Below are positions 21,497 to 35,048 of a stretch of 64,000 nt of DNA, in pieces. A program made the position numbers and the translations under genes. The notes under the pieces are model-generated. The model was not told the DNA's origin and did not search any database. It saw nothing but the letters and a program-made list of their open reading frames with translations. The stretch covers positions 62,638,397 through 62,702,396 of the forward strand of contig NC_037088.1 in the NCBI RefSeq assembly GCF_002994745.2, read 5' to 3'. How positions within the stretch are numbered: the first letter of the stretch is position 1; every line of letters starts with the position of its first letter. The DNA comes from Rosa chinensis (Eukaryota > Streptophyta > Magnoliopsida > Rosales > Rosaceae).

Positions 21497-24400
21497 ATGG
21501 GCGGCTTTTGGGGTTAGTTTTCTCATCACTTTCTTATCTATTGAGTTCATCAATGTCCTCAATTTCAATATATGAAATGCTAAATTTTGCAGTACATGTT
21601 GGAATGTCAAGAATCTAAAAATGGAGGTTCTAGGATTTATCAGAGATTGAAAGATTGAATTTTGATAATACCCTTTTAAAAACCCTGTTTGGCATGTGAG
21701 AAATTGATGGTTAAAAGTTGAATTGACAATAAGTTTTGGGTCTTTTTTTTTTTTTTGGTTACACTAAGTTTTGTGTTTTTGTTTTGTGAAAATGGAATTA
21801 TAGGAATTGAAGTAAAACCAGGGAAACAGTATCCTATTGAATTTCCAGAAGATGAGGAAGCAAGGCTTAGGATTACTCAGGTATATTTTTCACTTCAGAT
21901 GCTCAAAATCAAATCCTAGTGTTTTGTTTTGGAGCATTTTGATTGTTTGGAGCTTTGTGGAGTTGGATTGGGTGTAGTATTATTTGTTTGTTTACCTTCC
22001 ATGATGAATCAGGCGACTTTAGGTCTCGGCGACTCAAAGGGGAGGAGCATAGTTCAGTGTTCCGTTGGAGATAAGAGTCCTATCTTTTTGTGTTCTTTGG
22101 TACCTAAGAAGAACGAATCGTGTCCCTTGAATCTTGAATTTGAGGAGGATGGTGAGTTGGTGACCTTTTCAGTCATTGGCAAGCAAAGCGTCCATCTCTC
22201 TGGCTACTTTGAGACTTATGATGAAGGCGAAGCTGTTGGAGAAGGATATGAGTCGTAAGTACATGTTTACCATTGTTGATTCTTTTCCGAGTTACATTTT
22301 CTGTTTCTATTTCTTTACGGGCATTTAGTATTTCCCTTGTAATATCTGCAGAGATTCGTCTGAGGAGGATATTGGTGAGTCTGGGTCACAGGAGTCATCA
22401 GATTATGGTAGTGATGACCAATATGAGCTAATTGATAGTGATCTTGACATGGACCGGTCTTCACCTCCTACCAAAAGTGGAGGTATGTTGAAATATTGGA
22501 TACCATTTTTTTATCTTTTTGTTTTTTTAATTTTAGTTGCATTTGATCATATTCCTCCCTTCTTTCTTGTTTTGTCACATTGCCATATTCTTCTGTTGGA
22601 AGCTTATGAGATATTAAAACATTTTGAATGACTTGGTATAGCTTTAATATAAATTTTGTGTCTGATTTTGCATGCTACATCTGATAAGCACTATATGATC
22701 AAAACTTATTTGCTGAAAGTTTGAATTTATTTATTTATTTATTTTTATTTTTTTTGTGAAATGTTAAGTTCCAGGTAGGTCCTAACTTCCCCAAAATTTA
22801 CGTCCTAACTTCCCCAATATTTACTGTACATGGTACACCCAACCATTAATAGGATAATCTAACTGAAGTGTGTGAGCCATTAAAATCTTGCCTTCATCTA
22901 CATGGTAAATACATTAAGCCATTATGGTGCAGCTGCACTTTGTTCATGATTCTCAATTGTCTAGTGTCCCAGACTTTTGGATAGATGTCAGGTCATTATC
23001 ATGCTGTAGTAGAGAGCTTGACTGAAAATTGTATTTGGCTTATTTCTTAGTTATAATTGAGGAGATTGAGGACGATGACAAGCCCACTAATGGAAAGGGT
23101 CAATCTAAACCTCTACTTGAATTCAATCAGTCAAATGGCTCTGAGGACAATACAAAAGGTGCAGGTGTCCCTGTTTTGGAAAGTGAAGATGACGATGGCT
23201 TTCCAATATCCACGAAAAACAAAACCAATATTGAGAAGCCTGAATCAGCAACAGGACACAGAGATAAAGTAACTGAGAAAACCAAGAAGAGGAAAGCAAA
23301 AGATGGTGATGATGCTGCTGGATTAAAAAGGAAGGTTGAAAATATTGACCAAGATCATCAAGAAGGGTGGGTAGTTGATCCATCTCATTAGTTGTTTGGT
23401 TGTAGTAATTTTATATACTCTTGTACATTTATACTTATATATTTGGGAGAGGGAGGTGCTTCTGTTTTGTTGCCTCATTAAGTTTCAGTTTTTGTGGGTT
23501 TATTGAAGTTTCTTTCCAAACTGATCTTAGGCAAAAGAAGAGTAAGAAAAAGCAGCAACTTAAAGATGGAAGTACTGATGAAAAGGAAAAGCAACCTGAG
23601 GTCTTGAAGAGCAAAAATGAGCATGGACAACTGCTATCTAATAAGAAGTGAGATTTGCGCATCTTCTTTCAGTATCTTATAGTTTTACATTATTATTTGT
23701 TGTATTGATGATTTGGTTCTAAATAGCGTTGCATATCAACGGGTTTAAATGATGAGGCTCAAAACAATTACAAGTTGGCTGTATGATTCCTTTCCATCCA
23801 AAATTGCTCAGATCTGATCTCTGTCTGCTTTTTTTTTTAGTCATTAAAATCATATCTTGCATTACCCTATATTTTCTTTACAAAGAAGTCAAGTCAAATT
23901 AGCAGTATCTTTTTTTTTTTTTTTTTGAGAATAAGCAGTATCTAGAGAAATGAAAAGTTTGGAATGATAGTATCTTCTGAAATGTCTAAGATTTGCTAGT
24001 TGCTAACTTGCTATTGTCAATACTGTTGTGCTTGCACAGAGTTGCTTTTTGCTCTTCCGTTGAACAAAATAATTATGCTTGTATACACGACAGGAGCCCT
24101 GACATCAAAATGGACTCTGATCCTACTGAGAATCAGACAGGAGAGAAAAAGAAGAAGAAGAAGAAGAAGAAGAAATCCCAGGAGACTGAAGAAAAAACTA
24201 ATGCTGATCAAACTGCTGCTAATATGGAAAAAAGCAATGGCAAGTCATCATCTAAAGTGAGAACCTTTCCAAATGGATTGGTTATCGAGGAGGTTTCTAT
24301 GGGTCGACCAGATGGCAAAAGAGCTGATCCGGGAAAGAAGGCAAGTTCTCAAGCATCTTTATAAAGTCTTTCCTGGTCAAATCAAGGATTTGGGGCCTCT

Positions 24401-24971
24401 TGTTTACTATTGAATTGACTTATGACAGATAAGTTGTTGTTTTACAGGTCAGTGTTCGCTACATTGGGAAGCTAAAGAATGGGAAACAATTTGACGCAAA
24501 TGTTATAGGGCCACCGTTCAAATTCACATTAGGTACCAATGTCATCTGACAAATATGAAGTACTCAAATTCAACTTTTATATGTGGTTTATCTTGCTTTT
24601 CCATTGGTCGTGCAGGTGTAGGACAAGTTATATCAGGATGGGATGTTGGGGTTAAAGGTAAGTTTCTAAACGTGAAAACTTCACTTATATCCGATTTGCA
24701 ATTTTACAAAGTATTAGTTGTTGTATCTTCTAAAACATATCTACCTCCAGGTATGCGCGTTGGGGACAAAAGAAGACTCACCGTTCCACCATCAATGGGG
24801 TATGACGGTTATCATTGTTTCTTTTCCATGGAGCATGTACCCTAATCTGTTTAGAGCTTGTTATCGAACTTATCAAATCTTTGATGCAGGTATGGACAGA
24901 GAGGTGCTCCCCCTGCGATACCACCAAACTCATGGCTTGTGTTTGATGTCGAGTTGGTTGCTGTTAATTGA
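21497..24971 (+). CDS. FKBP53: FKBP53-like nucleolar peptidyl-prolyl isomerase / histone chaperone
   Basis: Eleven exons: 21497-21512, 21804-21880, 22013-22254, 22352-22482, 23051-23366, 23531-23647, 24094-24340, 24448-24532, 24616-24657, 24751-24799, 24890-24971; total 467 aa. The intron after 24340 has a GC donor (AAG|GCAAGT). Residues 1-100 form a nucleoplasmin-like domain ([16 protein letters not shown] start). Acidic Ser/Asp/Glu tracts follow (about 110-160). A Lys-rich region (230-350) includes a ten-Lys run encoded by an AAG repeat at 24144-24174. The C-terminal FKBP domain (about 370-467) keeps the family's pocket residues: Tyr in [25 protein letters not shown], and SWLVFDVEL at the end. 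This order matches plant FKBP43/FKBP53, which bind histones and act in chromatin at rDNA. The length is close to that family (about 480-500). Convergent with enolase. Confidence 0.93.
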
Positions 24972-25231
24972 TTCAGATGCCGTCATTCTTCCACTTTTTA
25001 AGTTTCTTTTTTCTGCTGGGCAGACCAGTCTGGAAAAAACGAGTGCATCTGTTTCTAGTCTATAGCTATATCTCTGTGAACATCATTTGATGTCAGTTTT
25101 GAAGACATGCACATTTTGATTAGATTAAGATCAGTTTGATGATATTACTGAACCATAATTCAAGTGATTTGACATTATAAATACTTGTATGATGCTTATA
25201 TTTTTATCCTGTACCCTAGAGAATGCATTTG

Positions 25232-25418
25232 CAAATTTCTTGCCAAGTTGCCGTAGTCTGAAAAGGATATTTACATAAAACAAATATTTGAGAAGATAAT
25301 AGTAGTTTAATACTTTAATTCCATGCAACTAGTTTCAAGATTCAGGTATTAAACTACTATTATCTTCTCAAATATTTTTTCTATGCAATATCCTTTTCAG
25401 ACCATGGCAAGAAATTTG
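25232..25418. repeat. long imperfect inverted repeat (hairpin) between convergent genes
   Basis: Arm 1 at 25232-25313 and arm 2 at 25346-25418 are complementary. They include at least 31 consecutive perfect pairs ending at the loop-proximal side (AATATTTGAGAAGATAATAG... / ...CTATTATCTTCTCAAATATT) and a further paired block with CTGAAAAGGATAT / ATATCCTTTTCAG. The loop is about 32 nt. It lies 260 bp past the FKBP53 stop and 356 bp past the enolase stop. It could be a foldback MITE, a miRNA-like precursor or a terminator-like element; the sequence alone does not decide. Confidence 0.85.
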
Positions 25419-25773
25419 AGCTGCTAATTTCTGAATTCACCTAACAATTCTAGATGTCAGCTGCATTACTTGTCCAATAGTCGATCACTATGTTTAGAAC
25501 TTTAGACCAATTCAATTTTGACAGCCTCACTTAATGTATGATGCCCGCAAAGACTAAGAGCACTCATCATTCAAAATTGATCCTGACTATTAGAATAAAA
25601 AGCGCATAACCAAAGGAAAACCATGCATTACCAAAAGAACTTTCAAATAGAAATAAACATTGATATGTTCTTGAACCTTCCTAATACTAGGGAAGTTTCG
25701 TTGAGCAGATTACAAGTACCAAAAACTACCAAGCTTCTTGTTGAAATACAGTTTCAGGATTCCAGTATTGAAA

Positions 25774-28784
<3,011 letters not shown>

Positions 28785-29156
28785 TTTTTCACTGAATCAA
28801 AGTCTGAAACTAACTGCGGTACTGAGGAAGTGACGAGGAGAAGTGGGTTTGGGGTGTGTTTATATAGGGAGGTGGGAAGCACGTGTAAAGAAAAAGGCAG
28901 GGGTGATTTTTCAACGGCTTTGATTGCTTTCTTGCCGATCACGGACTGCTTGCTTCGTACACGTGGGCCACCGAGGGGGAATATGAGAAGGAATATGCGG
29001 GGAGCCGAGGTGCGCCTTTTTGCCCAAGAAATTTAAAAAGAAGTGATTTGGGCGTATTTTGAACGGGCTGGCCCAAACAATCTTTGTTATTTTGAACGGG
29101 CCGGACTGTAGCGTTTGACACCTTAGTGGAGGTTTGGACATATTTATATGCGAAAA

Positions 29157-29328
29157 TGTTTACCTGGTCAGTTATTGACTAAAAAAATAATGCTTAACCA
29201 CCCTTGAATGTCAATCCAATGATAGAAAAAATTATTATTAAATTGAGGTGTTTTGTTTTCCACCATTTGATGTAAATCTAAGGGTTATTGAGCATAAATT
29301 CTTTGGTCAGCAACTGACCAGGTGAACA
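29157..29328. mobile_element. small MITE, about 170 bp
   Basis: Left and right 50 bp are inverted copies: TGTTTACCTGGTCAGTTATT on the left versus, complemented, TGTTCACCTGGTCAGTTGCT on the right, continuing through AATGCTTAACCACCCTT / TATGCTCAATAACCCTT. No clear target duplication. It sits in the region between the divergent enolase and EBP2 genes. Confidence 0.65.
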
Positions 29329-30151
29329 CCACTGTATTTATATATCCTAATTTTTTTTTTCATGCATTTGTTATGGGCTAAATTCCAAGACTCGACGGAT
29401 GTTCTTTCTCTCGATTTTGTTCATGTCTAATCCCCATTGAAAGGAAAAAAAAAAATCTTGAAGACCATGCTTGTCTCTCCAAAATTGTGGACTATTATAG
29501 CACACCATTTTTAGCGTAAAACACATGTTCTTATTTTTTCACTTAAATTTTTCCACCATCAAATAATAATTATTAAAAAAAATTCGAACTGATGTTACTT
29601 AAAAAATCTTGATCCAAATATTTTCTACAATTTTCCAAATTCATAAATAAAATTATTTATTCGAGATTTCAGTTCTTCTCAATTGGAACAATTTATAAAT
29701 ATCATGCTTCAAGAACAGTGAGCTTATAATACAGGTTCATTTGAAGAAAAACATGTTTTAAACAATTTGGCCTATTTCAGTATGATTTTTAAAGGATAAT
29801 TCAAAACACAAACTTTTGAATTAGTGTCATAATTTCTTAGTTATGACTCATAATTTCACCACGCTAAAGTAACTTCATGTTATTTATGTATTTTTCTAGG
29901 ATGTTTCTATTCTTTCTATCTATGTTCTTTTTGAAAAAAATTTGAACTAAACAAATGGAACTAACTCACTAAGAAGTAAAAGCTTAACAAAAAAAGAAAA
30001 AAGAAAATAAAACTTCGGGTGGGTGCGGGTCAAAGCCCACCCATTCCGAGCCCGAAGCCTAAAGTGGCTTCCTTTATGTGCTTCACTTGCTCGACCTAAT
30101 TCGAACCAGGGTTTTATCAAAGGTTTTAGAAGAGGCCGCAGTAGTTCAAAG
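29329..30151. other. intergenic and EBP2 5' UTR exon
   Basis: AT-rich spacer to about 30010, then a GC-richer stretch that probably holds the start of the EBP2 transcript and its first, non-coding exon ending at 30151 (CAAAG|GTAAAG). Confidence 0.45.
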
Positions 30152-30583
30152 GTAAAGTCTTTCATACTCAACCCATTCTCAATTTCTCAATCCCTTAATT
30201 GTTCATCGCAGTATAAAGCTTTCTGGGTTCAATAGAATCATCATGGTTTACTTTAGCTATATAGTAATCTAGCTCGTTCGTTTTTCTTTTTTCCTGTTCT
30301 GGTTTAGCAGCCCAGAAATTTAGGCATAATAGAATGAAATAGTTTTTTTTTTTTTTTTTTTTTTCTGGATTTAATCTGTAATCTCAATTGGGTTTTAATT
30401 GTCTTGTGTTAGTTTGATATTATATGGTTGATTTGATTGAGTTAAGCTAGAAAAAAAAAATTGAAATGTTTTGGATTCTGTAATGCTTCTTTGTTTGCTG
30501 AGATTAAAGTATGTAACTTTTTTTTGACTGAATCTGTGTTATCTAGATTTTGATGGAGATGGAATTGTGTTTCTTTTTGATAG
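30152..30583 (+). other. probable intron in the EBP2 5' UTR
   Basis: Donor G|GTAAAG at 30152 and acceptor TTTTTGATAG at 30583, nine bases before the start codon. The segment is T-rich like neighbouring plant introns. Predicted from splice signals and composition only; 5' UTR introns are common in highly expressed plant genes. Confidence 0.5.
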
Positions 30584-30592
30584 ATTTAAGAG

Positions 30593-31495
30593 ATGGCTGT
30601 ATCTAAGAAAGAATCGATGCTGGTTAACGAGGAGGAACTGGAAGACGATAGTGATATGGGGGACGATGTGTCTGAGTCAGAATTGGAACAAGAATCGGAA
30701 GAGGAATCTGAGGAGGAAGGAGATGTGAGATTGGCTGAACCTGCCCAGAATGCTACATACAACAGAGATGGTCTGTTAGAGAAGCTTGGAGATATGAGCT
30801 GGCCCGAGAATGCTAAATGGGTGGACAGGCTGACGTTGGATATTGAGCAAGAGCAACCGGTGGATGTGAATGATGACCTGACAAGGGAGCTTGCGTTTTA
30901 TACACAGGCTCTAAATGGAACGAGGATGGCCTTTGAGAAGCTTCTGTCGATGGGGCTTCCATTTCTGAGACCCGAGGACTACTATGCAGAAATGGTGAAG
31001 TCGGATTCCCACATGGAGAAAGTGAAGAGCCGGCTTTTGGTGGAGAAGAAGAACATGGAGGAAGCTGATGAGAGAAGGAAGGCCAGAGAGGCCAAGAAAT
31101 TGTCTAAAGAGATTCAGAACCAGAAGTTGAAGGAGAGAGCTAAGCAGAAAAAGGAGTCTATTGAGTCTGTGAAGAAGTGGAGGAAGCAGAGGCAGCAAAG
31201 TGGGTTTGCTGGGGGTGACAAAGGAAGCGAGTTGGATTTGGCCTTTGAAGATGGGAAACCATTTGAGAAGTCAAGTAATAAGAGGCCTGGTGTAGCTCCC
31301 GGAGATCGGTCTGGAGGGAAGGCAAAATATGCTGGAAAGGGGAAAAAGCCAAAGAAGAGAGAAATCAAGGATTCCAAGTTTGGATTTGGTGGGAGGAAAG
31401 GTTCCAGGAAGCAAAATGTCGCTGAAACCACCAACGATTTGAGAGGGTTCAATAAAGAAGATGGTTTCTCAAAAAATAAGAAAAGGAAGATGTGA
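30593..31495 (+). CDS. EBP2: EBP2 homologue, rRNA-processing / 60S biogenesis factor
   Basis: An intronless coding region of 300 codons. The N-terminus (1-55) is acidic (EEELEDDSD, EQESEEESEEEGD). The conserved Ebp2 core (about 60-200) includes LEKLGDMSWPENAKWVDRL, DDLTRELAFYTQAL and LLSMGLPFLRPEDYYAEMVK, then a Lys/Arg/Glu-rich helix predicted to coil. The C-terminus is basic, ending KNKKRKM, a nucleolar-type localisation signal. EBP2 (EBNA1-binding protein 2 homologue) is a nucleolar protein needed for pre-rRNA processing and large-subunit assembly. The length agrees with the Arabidopsis protein (about 290 aa, from memory). The first ATG follows a likely 5' UTR intron; there is no competing upstream start in frame. 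Confidence 0.93.
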   Translation: MAVSKKESMLVNEEELEDDSDMGDDVSESELEQESEEESEEEGDVRLAEPAQNATYNRDGLLEKLGDMSWPENAKWVDRLTLDIEQEQPVDVNDDLTRELAFYTQALNGTRMAFEKLLSMGLPFLRPEDYYAEMVKSDSHMEKVKSRLLVEKKNMEEADERRKAREAKKLSKEIQNQKLKERAKQKKESIESVKKWRKQRQQSGFAGGDKGSELDLAFEDGKPFEKSSNKRPGVAPGDRSGGKAKYAGKGKKPKKREIKDSKFGFGGRKGSRKQNVAETTNDLRGFNKEDGFSKNKKRKM

Positions 31496-32535
31496 TTTTT
31501 AACTCTCTATGATTTTGTGGTTTTGTTTCTCTTTATGGTAAGGGCTTGCCTGTGTAGCCTATTAATTTTTAGTGTTGATTCTAATACAAGTGAACTTTTG
31601 AGGTCTGCGGTGCGTTGTAATACATTATTGTTCTCGAGTAGTATGGAGTAATATTATTGCTGCTGCACAGTTTTATGTCTAGTCCTTCTGATGAAGCTGA
31701 AGTCAATTGCCGTCAAAATCTATCTTTGCAAACAAAGTTTATCTTTGTTCATCACTTCGTTGATTATAACAAAATATTTGGTGTTGAGCTTTAGTTGTCA
31801 TTGATTTCTCCTCTCCTTGGAATGAATCATTTCAGTATTTCGCCAGTTTTTAGAATCATTTTCAATACAAATCGTTACTTACCTTCCTTCGGTTATTCTC
31901 TGATCATCGATTTTGTTTTCATCTCAGGTAGTCGGTTTTTTACTCGATGTCTTTAGGGTGCAAGACGCTAGAATGAAATTGCCTTTTAAGCTGCACTGTT
32001 TCTATTTGGAAGAGTTTATTATGTACTCTACCGATGCAAAACCATACACATACAGCTCTCATTCCTCTTCCCTTTTCTTATTTTGAATCTTATTTACCAT
32101 AATTGAATGAAATAGAAGCTTTATACATAACAAACTCGGATTTCTGCAGTGTCGATTCACTTATGTAATGTCAATCTTTTATCACATTGTGCTGGGAAAG
32201 TTCCGCGTGAGGTTCTTAGGAAGTACGTGGGACTGTTAATTAAATAAAAGTAAGGGAGACCCCATTATACTATACAGTGAGTTGGAAGTTTCATCCCGAT
32301 TGCCATTGATTTTCATCAATAATTTAACACATACTATAGTCTAGTAGTCTACACGTCGTTTTCTCTGCTTTCGCACCACACCTTGCGAGGCCCCTTAAAA
32401 GGAGCTTCTTGCCTACACTTTCTCTCGACACCAAGCTATTTAAGTAGCTCCTTATCGTCTTTCAAAATCATACCAATCTCCTTCTATTTCTTCATCAAGA
32501 GCAGCTTAACAAGTTTCCCTCCCATCTCTACAACC
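31496..32535. other. EBP2 3' flank and promoter of first DUF761 gene
   Basis: No coding region seen apart from an upstream in-frame ATG at 32383. The start at 32536 is preferred for the next gene because its paralogue begins at the corresponding position. Confidence 0.4.
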
Positions 32536-32964
32536 ATGTTGGTTTCTACACTGGACATGCTCACTCAGGCTGCTTCGAATTCTCTCTACGTTTTCTGCTT
32601 CTGCAATTTGATCATAGTCATGATCGTCGTGGGCTCCAAACCCGGGTCTTACTTTGATCAAGAAAGTGAACTTCCTCGCTCAAAGGTGACCTACACTATT
32701 ACAAGTGATAAACAAGTTGATCATGATGCTAATTGTGAGCAGATGGGTATCACCAGTTCATCAGTTGTTATCAATAGTGAAGTATCAAATGCCAAGAAAG
32801 AACTAGCAAGTGATGAAAAAGCCGGCTTTGATGAGCAGATTGTTGTCAGTAATGAGTGCGACAATGACGATGAGCTGAGAAGAAGAGCCGAAGAATTTAT
32901 CAAAAAAGTTAACAGGGAATGGAGGGCAGAATTGCTGACAAACTCACATTTAATCGAGGCATAA
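32536..32964 (+). CDS. DUF4408/DUF761 small protein, copy 1
   Basis: 142 aa, single exon. The start is placed at 32536 (MLVSTLDMLTQAASNSLYVF) because the neighbour at 34002 begins MLDTTLDLLTQATSNSLIIF, and upstream codons show no shared sequence. A hydrophobic segment at about residues 16-34 (YVFCFCNLIIVMIVVGS) resembles the N-terminal DUF4408 membrane-like stretch. The middle is polar and poorly conserved. The C-terminus ELRRRAEEFIKKVNREWRAE is the DUF761 motif found in plant-specific small proteins first named for cotton fibre expression. The molecular function is not established. Tandem duplicate with the gene 1 kb downstream, same strand. Confidence 0.8.
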   Translation: MLVSTLDMLTQAASNSLYVFCFCNLIIVMIVVGSKPGSYFDQESELPRSKVTYTITSDKQVDHDANCEQMGITSSSVVINSEVSNAKKELASDEKAGFDEQIVVSNECDNDDELRRRAEEFIKKVNREWRAELLTNSHLIEA

Positions 32965-33921
32965 AAAGCCTGCATTTTGAATTTGTAGCAACTTGGTTTT
33001 GATGATCAAGCTGAAAGTTTTGTAAATTATAACTCTGATGTGGTCTATGTTTATCTAATGAAATTCTAATTTTAATCCTTAGCAAAAATTGTTCGTCTGT
33101 GTAGTTCTTGACTTCTTGACCCCTTCTCCTTTTGTTTTGGAGGGTAATTTTGTTTAAATATAAAGGACTTATGACTAACAGAATGTAAGCAAGGCCTCTT
33201 TAGATGATCCAAGTATTATAAACATGTTTTGATTCTCATCTCACATGGATAGAAAGGGAAAGAGTGTTTGAAAAGTTACAAAGGGCATGTTCCTGTAAGC
33301 TGCAGCTGTTCAGCTTTCCTCATCTTCCTTTTAATTTCAGGATCATTTTTCAACTCTTTTTGTCACTTCTCATCTTCCTGTAAGCTGCATGATCATAGAG
33401 CTTAGTGTTCAATGTTCAGTTAGGTCACCATTTTTAGGAGAACTGTCAATTTTGAGGGCCAAGTCAAGTCAATGTCATTGTCTGAAGCTAGTTGGTGAGT
33501 CAACCCTCAAGTCTTCTTTAATTTGGACTTGTATAAGTCTCCAAGTCTCTTTCAGCTATTATCTACCCTTATAAAATGGTTGGTTATCTTGAAAGTGCTA
33601 CTAAATTTTTAGGGGGGTCAGTCAACGAGACAGCAAAGAGTCTAGGAGAGGCTGAGAAGGATCCATGTGAGCTTCTTGTTCGGTGCAATGAACTTTTAAT
33701 TTGATTAATGAAAATGAGGCCCCTAATGCAGTTGGGAATAAGCTTTTCATTTATAATGTATACAAAGGACTAATGAGAACATGTTTTATAGCATTTCACA
33801 TTAGCTTTCACACTACACAACATTATCTCCTCCTTAACTTCTGCTACATAAAGCTTCCCACCCACTCTTTTCCTTGATCCATACTAGGGGTTTAAATAGA
33901 GACACTCATTGTGATAATCAA

Positions 33922-33966
<45 letters not shown>

Positions 33967-34001
33967 GTTAACAAAGTTTGGTTCTTTCAGTATCAACAAC
34001 A
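32965..34001. other. spacer between tandem DUF761 genes
   Basis: Holds the 3' flank of copy 1 and the promoter of copy 2. A frame of 61 codons at 33389 is of chance length. A TTTAAATA box lies at about 33889, and a (CT)n run at 33924-33961 sits in the probable 5' UTR of copy 2. Confidence 0.5.
33924..33961. repeat. (CT)n microsatellite
   Basis: Uninterrupted CT dinucleotides in the probable 5' UTR of the second DUF761 gene, 40 bp before its start codon. CT-rich leaders are frequent in plant genes. Confidence 0.9.
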
Positions 34002-34427
34002 ATGCTTGATACAACATTAGATTTGCTCACTCAGGCTACTTCCAACTCTCTCATCATCTTCTGCTTCTGCAATTTGATCATAGCCATTATCCTCTTAGGC
34101 TCAAAATCCATATCCAACGATCATGTAGAAAGCTCAATTCACCTCAGAAGGTCTACCAACAAGCATGAGGAAGATGAACAAGGTACAAGTGCTAAACAAG
34201 TTAGTGAGGAGAGGCTGGAGAGCAATGCCTCAATGCAAGTCAGTCAACCACCAAAGGCCAACCATGCAGTTCCTGATAATATTATAGTGAGCAAAATCAT
34301 ATATGGTAATGGCAATGATGAAACTGAGGCTGAAGATGAGGAGCTGAGGACAAGAGTAGAAGAATTTATACAGAAGGTTAATCAAGCGTGGAAAGCTGAA
34401 TTTTTAAGAACCACATGCATATTCTAA
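34002..34427 (+). CDS. DUF4408/DUF761 small protein, copy 2
   Basis: 141 aa, single exon, about 1 kb downstream of its paralogue. It shares the N-terminal block (LDLLTQATSNSLIIFCFCNL, then a hydrophobic run IIAIILLGSKS) and the C-terminal DUF761 block (ELRTRVEEFIQKVNQAWKAE). The central 70 residues are unalignable by eye, rich in Glu, Ser and Asn, and so likely disordered. An alternative start at 33978 would add eight residues not seen in copy 1. The short hydrophobic N-terminus suggests membrane association, unproven. Function unknown. Confidence 0.82.
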   Translation: MLDTTLDLLTQATSNSLIIFCFCNLIIAIILLGSKSISNDHVESSIHLRRSTNKHEEDEQGTSAKQVSEERLESNASMQVSQPPKANHAVPDNIIVSKIIYGNGNDETEAEDEELRTRVEEFIQKVNQAWKAEFLRTTCIF

Positions 34428-35048
34428 GCCAGCAGTGTAAACAACTAATGCACTGCTTTGTGTGTTGCTACAATTGGTGACTTGCCCAAAGTCTCTCTTT
34501 TTTTTTGTTTCAGTTTCAACAAATTGGTTCCCTTTCTTTTTTTCCTTTTTTCTTTCCATCTCTCCGCTGAGGTTAGTACTTAACAGATTTGAGTAATCTT
34601 GTCATTCGTTAATTCGACCATCAACTCAACCGTTAAGTGCTGTTATTGACTTAATTTCTGCGAGAGAGACACAGAATCAGATTTGGGAACTTCTAAATCA
34701 CTCATGAGTTTAAAACAAAACAACGTCCACTCAAATTCCAACATTCAGATACCATGAACTCGATGGGACGATACAAATGACTAAACATGTTTCATACATC
34801 TAAAAACGCTACACGGTACAACAGTAGAAATACATGAATACAACACCTGCCACATAATAAGCCTCATGATCAAGAGACTAAACTAATACTACTAAGAAAG
34901 TTCCGGGTTAAAACAAAAAGAAGAGGTTAAGCCTAGTTTGTCCTTCACGAATAGCAGTCAGACAAAGGTTGAGTGAGCCTTGATGTCACCAAGTCTGAAG
35001 AAAACCATTCGGGTACAACAATCACACAAGGAGACCGCGGAAACATGA
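34428..35048. other. 3' flanks of convergent DUF761 and AHL genes
   Basis: No coding region. The two genes point towards each other, so both 3' UTRs lie here. T-runs at 34496-34560 follow the DUF761 stop. Confidence 0.45.
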
